From positions 1 through 34,250 of the forward strand of contig CAKKRP010000122.1 in assembly GCA_919902765.1 (NCBI GenBank): a DNA stretch of 34,250 bases. The letters are read 5' to 3'. The notes beneath the pieces are model-generated. The model saw only the letters and a list, made by a program, of their open reading frames with translations, searched no databases and was not told where the DNA came from. The translations under genes were made by a program, and so were the position numbers. The stretch comes from Gammaproteobacteria bacterium (lineage in GTDB: Bacteria > Pseudomonadota > Gammaproteobacteria > S012-40). The number at the start of each line of letters is the position of its first letter. The first letter of the stretch is position 1. Below, piece after piece: positions 30,008-34,250 of the stretch.

Positions 30008-31968
30008 GGTTTTTCGGCGCGCGCGGGCGGGGCGTCTATAGAAACACCGCTGGCCGCCGGGCTCGGCAAGGTAGCGCTTGCGCTGCCCGCCAACACCACC
30101 GGTATCCCGTTATTGAATTGCGCCCACGTCAGTTGACGCCGCACTTGACGCTGCTCGTCGAGATACAATGTGCCTGTCGCCAATTTAATCCGGGCATTAT
30201 TGTTGTTGCGCAGCCATTCTAAATAAAACACCAGACTATAGGCATCGACACCCATTGCATATAGCCGCGCTTGTTGTGACGCTTCCGGCCACGCGACATA
30301 CACGCGTTGCGCCAACGGCGAAGATTTTTCGCCGCTCAACACCCACGGCATGTCGCCGATAATCACGCCATTGAGATCGCGATCGGCGGCGCTATCGCGT
30401 TTGCCCACATAACTATGCGAAGTCGCATAAACCGGCAAATCGGCGGCGTGATGAAAACTCAGTTGCGGCGGGATTAAGCGTGCCTGACGCGGCATCGCCA
30501 CCATAAAAATAAAATTTATGTCTTGGCGTCTGCGCGGCTCGAATTTGAGCTCGGCCTTGAGCAGGCTCGCCACACTTTTATGCCGCCGCTCGCTTTGTTG
30601 CAGCGCTAAAACATTGCGGATGGCAGAGGCAAAATCGCTTTTATCCCCCGCATAGGCCTCGGCGGCAAGCATCTTTCCACCGGCTTGTTCAAAGCGCTCT
30701 TTAAACGCCGCATATAAACGCGCACCCAACGGACTATCGGGATATAAGGCCACCGCGCGCAGATGTCCGTCATTGCGCGCGCGTTCCGCGACTTGACGCG
30801 CCTCATCTTCAGGCAACAAACTGAATTGATATAATTTTTCGTTGGCGGCGCCGTTTTCTACGACATTAAGCGCCAGTGTCGGCACCGGTAATTTGTATTT
30901 GTCGATCAGCGCGGCCACCGCTTCTTTTTGCAATGGCCCTATCACCATATCGGCACCCTCATTCACCGCTTGCTCATACACCGCGCGCGCTTGCGCGGGA
31001 CTGTCGCCGCTGTTGTAGATATGCAGCGCCGGCCGCTTCGTCCCGACACGCACAGTGTAATACGCGGCTAAAAACCCATTGCGTACCGCCTCCGCCGCCG
31101 TCGCATACGCGCCGTCAAAGGGCAACAGCAGGGCGATATTTTCTATACCTCGCGCCTCGGTCGTTTGCGGCACCAGCGCCGCCACCAACACCGCCGCTGC
31201 AGGGTGTTTGGCAAAGCGCCGCGTCCAGCGTTCTAAACCACGCGCCATTTGACTGGGCTCCTGGGCCTTTTGCGCCACTTGCGAGAGTTCCGCCCAACCT
31301 AGCATAATTTCATTTTTGGTGGCGAGAATTTTCTGAATCTCTTGATCCCCCGCCAAGGTCAACGTATCGACAATTGCACGTTGATTCGCCAATTTCTCAT
31401 TGCCTTCGGGCAATAATTCATCCAACACGATACGCGCCTTGGCTTGCGCGACCGGCTGCGCCGCCATTTCATATGCGCTCAAACGTAAGCGCGCGATACC
31501 CAAGCGTAGATTCGGCGCAATCAAACTAAGATCGATGCGGTCGGCGGCGCGCGCGGCGTCTTCGCCTTTATGTAAACCCAGCGCGGTACGCGTCGCCAAC
31601 TCGTAATAACGCTGCAAATACCCTGGGCTCGCGGTCATCGGCGCTAAATCAATTTCCTTCAATATAGTACCCGTCTGGTTTACCATATTGCCTTTATATA
31701 GATTGTCGGCGGCGCGTAATTGCAATACCTGACGTTGCGGCGCGGTGGATACGCCTGCCAGGCGGCTGTAGGCCAAGGCCGCTTCAATATGATCGCCGCG
31801 TTCTTCTAAAGATTGCGCATGTTCCAGCGTCTCCAACGGCGTCGCCACTTTGGGACGAGCATGCGCCTCGCTGGCGGGCGGCGCGGTCGTCGCGCACCCC
31901 GCCAGCGTTAGGGCCAGCGCCAACGCGGTATAGTTGAGAGATGTACGTACCGCTTTCGATTCAATCAT
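30004..31968 (-). CDS. lpoA: Penicillin-binding protein activator LpoA (LppC/YraM family lipoprotein)
   Basis: Lipobox 'LTLAGC'; periplasmic-binding-like 'IALLLPFDGAYATAAEAVRNGFLAAYY', 'IGPLQKEAVAAL', 'NFIFMVAMPRQARLIPPQL'; neighbour of yraN and rsmI. Confidence 0.92.
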   Translation of the reverse strand: MIESKAVRTSLNYTALALALTLAGCATTAPPASEAHARPKVATPLETLEHAQSLEERGDHIEAALAYSRLAGVSTAPQRQVLQLRAADNLYKGNMVNQTGTILKEIDLAPMTASPGYLQRYYELATRTALGLHKGEDAARAADRIDLSLIAPNLRLGIARLRLSAYEMAAQPVAQAKARIVLDELLPEGNEKLANQRAIVDTLTLAGDQEIQKILATKNEIMLGWAELSQVAQKAQEPSQMARGLERWTRRFAKHPAAAVLVAALVPQTTEARGIENIALLLPFDGAYATAAEAVRNGFLAAYYTVRVGTKRPALHIYNSGDSPAQARAVYEQAVNEGADMVIGPLQKEAVAALIDKYKLPVPTLALNVVENGAANEKLYQFSLLPEDEARQVAERARNDGHLRAVALYPDSPLGARLYAAFKERFEQAGGKMLAAEAYAGDKSDFASAIRNVLALQQSERRHKSVASLLKAELKFEPRRRQDINFIFMVAMPRQARLIPPQLSFHHAADLPVYATSHSYVGKRDSAADRDLNGVIIGDMPWVLSGEKSSPLAQRVYVAWPEASQQARLYAMGVDAYSLVFYLEWLRNNNNARIKLATGTLYLDEQRQVRRQLTWAQFNNGIPVVLAGSASATLPSPAASGVSIDAPPARAEKP

Positions 31969-32021
31969 TACAGTGTCCAACATAGCGTATAGTGTCCACA
32001 GTATCATAGGGGTGGTGCAAG

Positions 32022-32873
32022 GTGTCAAACAAGCAAGGTATTTTATACGTGATCGCCACGCCTATAGGCAATCTCGGCGACCTGAGCGCCAGGGCGCAAC
32101 AAATTTTGTCGCAATCTAACGTCGTCGTCGCCGAAGACACGCGCCATAGTCGCCGTCTACTCCATCATTTTGGCATAAATACGCCGCTGCTGGCCATGCA
32201 TGAACACAACGAACGTGAAATCTGCGCGCGTTTGATCGGCCAATTGCAAGCAGGCGAACACCTGGCCTTGATCAGCGACGCGGGCACCCCGTTGATCAGC
32301 GACCCTGGTTTCCATTTAGTGCGCGAGGCGCATGCCGCAGGGGTGCGCGTGTCCCCTATTCCCGGCCCCAGCGCCGCCCTCGCGGCCTTGTCGGTCGCCG
32401 GCCTGCCTTCCGACCGCTTTGTTTTTGAAGGGTTTTTACCCGCCAAGCACGAGGCTCGTCAGCAACGCTTGCAAGCACTGGCCCAAGAATCGCGTACGCT
32501 GCTATTTTACGAGGCCCCGCACCGCATTACCGAATGCCTGGCGGATCTCGCCGCCTGCCTGGGCGAGCAGCGCGAAGCGACCCTGGCGCGCGAATTGACT
32601 AAATTACACGAAACCGTGCGCAAAGACACGCTGCGCGGACTAAGCGATTGGGTCAGCCACGACCCGGAGCAACAATTGGGCGAGATGGTAGTAGCGGTGG
32701 CAGGCGTCGCGGTTCAACAAAGCCTAGAGGATTCCGATTTGCTAAAAATATTAAAACCCTTGCTGGCGGAGCTGCCTTTAAAACAAGCGGTCGCCCTGAC
32801 GACGCAAATTACCGGGGGAAATAAAAATGCGATTTATACGCGCGCGCTGCGATTAAAAGCCGCAGAAAGTTAA
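32022..32873 (+). CDS. rsmI: 16S rRNA (cytidine(1402)-2'-O)-methyltransferase
   Basis: 'GILYVIATPIGNLGDLSARA', 'VVAEDTRHSRRLL', 'ALISDAGTPLISDPGFHLV', 'PIPGPSAALAALSVAGLPSDRFVFEGFLP'; GTG start. Confidence 0.97.
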   Translation: MSNKQGILYVIATPIGNLGDLSARAQQILSQSNVVVAEDTRHSRRLLHHFGINTPLLAMHEHNEREICARLIGQLQAGEHLALISDAGTPLISDPGFHLVREAHAAGVRVSPIPGPSAALAALSVAGLPSDRFVFEGFLPAKHEARQQRLQALAQESRTLLFYEAPHRITECLADLAACLGEQREATLARELTKLHETVRKDTLRGLSDWVSHDPEQQLGEMVVAVAGVAVQQSLEDSDLLKILKPLLAELPLKQAVALTTQITGGNKNAIYTRALRLKAAES

Positions 32874-32875
32874 AA

Positions 32876-33694
32876 TTATTGCAATCCCGCCCGTTCTTTG
32901 ATTTTGCGCATATGCTCGGCATTTAAACCCAATAATTTCTGCCATTCTTCATTCGGCAATAAGGCGTTCTCGCGGGTGAAATTGGCGGGAAAATCCGGTT
33001 GCTCGCTAGCAATTCCATGTGCGAGATACAAAATGGCGACATGGCGCGCGACAATATCGTTGACATCGGGATAATGCGTACGCGCAAAAAATTGTTCCAC
33101 CGCCCCTATCACCACTGCGGGCAATCGAAACGTGGCGGCCAATTCAACCATCACAGTCGCGCGATTCATCCCTAACGCTTGTTGCTCCACCTCTAGCGCT
33201 AACAAGTGCGGATCTTGCATTAATTGTTCGACCACTTGGCGGTAGGGTTTAGGCATATTCGCAGCCAATACCAAGGCCCCCATATCATGCACCAAGGCGG
33301 TTAACTCGATATCGTCGGCTAAAAACGGCGCGTTATACAAGGCGATGGCGCGCGCGATACCCGCTATTTGCGTGCAATGCGCTAGTAATGCACTCATGTC
33401 AAGCGTCAGTTCGGCGTGTAACGAGCGCATCGAGGCCACCACCACGGCCAAACGCACATTTTTGATACCCAGCAAACTCACCGCATTGCGCACATTGGTG
33501 GTTTCTATCATGCGCCGATAAATAGGCGCGTTGGCGTAACGCAACACGGTGGCGGTTAAATTGGGGTCTTTGGCGATTAAATTCGATACCGTCAACAACG
33601 ATACATCCTCCTGCGTCGCCAGCATATCGAGCAACTGTAGACTTTCCTGCGTGACGGCAGGCATTTTTAATTGAGTTGCGACGTTTTGCATCAT
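32876..33694 (-). CDS. HDOD-domain protein
   Basis: 'LTVSNLIAKDPNLTATVLRYANAPIYRRMIETTNVRNAVSLLGIKNVRLAVV', 'ALVHDMGALVLA'. Confidence 0.88.
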   Translation of the reverse strand: MMQNVATQLKMPAVTQESLQLLDMLATQEDVSLLTVSNLIAKDPNLTATVLRYANAPIYRRMIETTNVRNAVSLLGIKNVRLAVVVASMRSLHAELTLDMSALLAHCTQIAGIARAIALYNAPFLADDIELTALVHDMGALVLAANMPKPYRQVVEQLMQDPHLLALEVEQQALGMNRATVMVELAATFRLPAVVIGAVEQFFARTHYPDVNDIVARHVAILYLAHGIASEQPDFPANFTRENALLPNEEWQKLLGLNAEHMRKIKERAGLQ

Positions 33695-33783
33695 AGCGAT
33701 ATGCTCACCACATAAAACCTATTGATATAGCGGCACTTATTACCAACTGCTGAATCAGTCTGGCGATAATTTGCAAAAAACTT

Positions 33784-33789
33784 TATAAT
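33784..33789 (+). promoter_or_regulatory. -10 element of rnpB
   Basis: TATAAT 7 nt upstream of the predicted rnpB 5' end; -35 region weak. Confidence 0.6.
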
Positions 33790-33795
33790 CACTGC

Positions 33796-34155
33796 GGGAG
33801 TAGGTTGGACAGTCGCCGCCGTCGCACGACGGGGGAGGAAAGTCCGGGCTCCATAGGGCAGGGCGCCAGGTAACCCCTGGGAGGCGCGAGTCTACGGAAA
33901 GTGCCACAGAAAATATACCGCCTAAGCGCGCAAGCGCCGGTAAGGGTGAAATGGTGCGGTAAGAGCGCACCGCGCCGGTGGTAACATCGGCGGCAGGGAA
34001 AACCCCGCCAGGAGCAAGACCAAATAGGGGGGCATGCGGCTAACCCCGCACGTGTGGCCCACACGGTCCCCGGGTAGGTTGCTGGAGGTGTACGGTGACG
34101 TACATCCTAGAGGAATGACTGTCCTCGACAGAACCCGGCTTATAGACTTACTCCC
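33796..34155 (+). ncRNA. rnpB: RNase P RNA component, bacterial class A
   Basis: 'GAGGAAAGTCCGGGCTCCATAGGGCAGGG', 'GGTAAGGGTGAAA.GGTGCGGTAAGAGCGCACCGCG', 'GGAGCAAGACCAAATAGGGG', 'GAATGACTGTCCTCGACAGAACCCGGCTTATAGACTTACTCCC'; ends pair (GGGAGTAGGTT with AGACTTACTCCC). Confidence 0.95.
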
Positions 34156-34177
34156 TCTTTATTTAAGGAAATCTTCT

Positions 34178-34250
34178 ATGCACGAACCTGCCAAACGCAA
34201 GGAAGATGATCCGGTCATACAACCGCCGTGCGACGCGATCACCTTTCCGC
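34178..34250 (+). CDS. Truncated ORF of unknown function running off the window
   Basis: ATG with AAGGAA upstream; MHEPAKRKEDDPVIQPPCDAITFP... open to the window edge. Confidence 0.4.
   Translation, partial: MHEPAKRKEDDPVIQPPCDAITFP

Noticed and set aside
31970-32010. Two AGTGTCCA direct repeats in the lpoA-rsmI divergent gap
   Set aside because: Only two short copies in a small intergenic region; not enough to claim a regulatory site.

Overview
The window is a chromosomal segment that looks gammaproteobacterial, based on gene content and conserved gene order. It is mostly densely packed housekeeping genes. Recognisable blocks are: folD; an xth-type exonuclease; pyrE / slmA-argB-algC-dut-coaBC / radC; uup; ampD; pilT; yggS-proC-yggT-yggU; dolP-yraN-lpoA / rsmI; and a bacterial class A RNase P RNA (rnpB) near the right edge. 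Accessory content lies between these blocks: a VWA-like membrane protein, a di-haem cytochrome c peroxidase, a sensor-kinase-like protein with a degenerate ATPase N-box, a compact exported YqgE/AlgH-like protein, a 2OG-Fe(II) oxygenase, and a lipoprotein with an Ig/cadherin-like domain plus about ten beta-propeller-like repeats. It also includes four toxin-antitoxin-like loci in about 10.5 kb: a YjjJ/HipA-type kinase, VapBC, Phd-VapC and YefM-YoeB. Each of the four has a recognisable promoter with overlapping inverted or direct repeats. I found no CRISPR array, transposase, prophage or tRNA. I see no clear evidence of a wholly new multi-gene system. The best leads are the TA cluster with its operators (including a TA pair inserted in the yggS-proC operon), the repeat lipoprotein, the pseudokinase-like sensor, the compact exported YqgE-like protein, and a small unlisted membrane-protein ORF.
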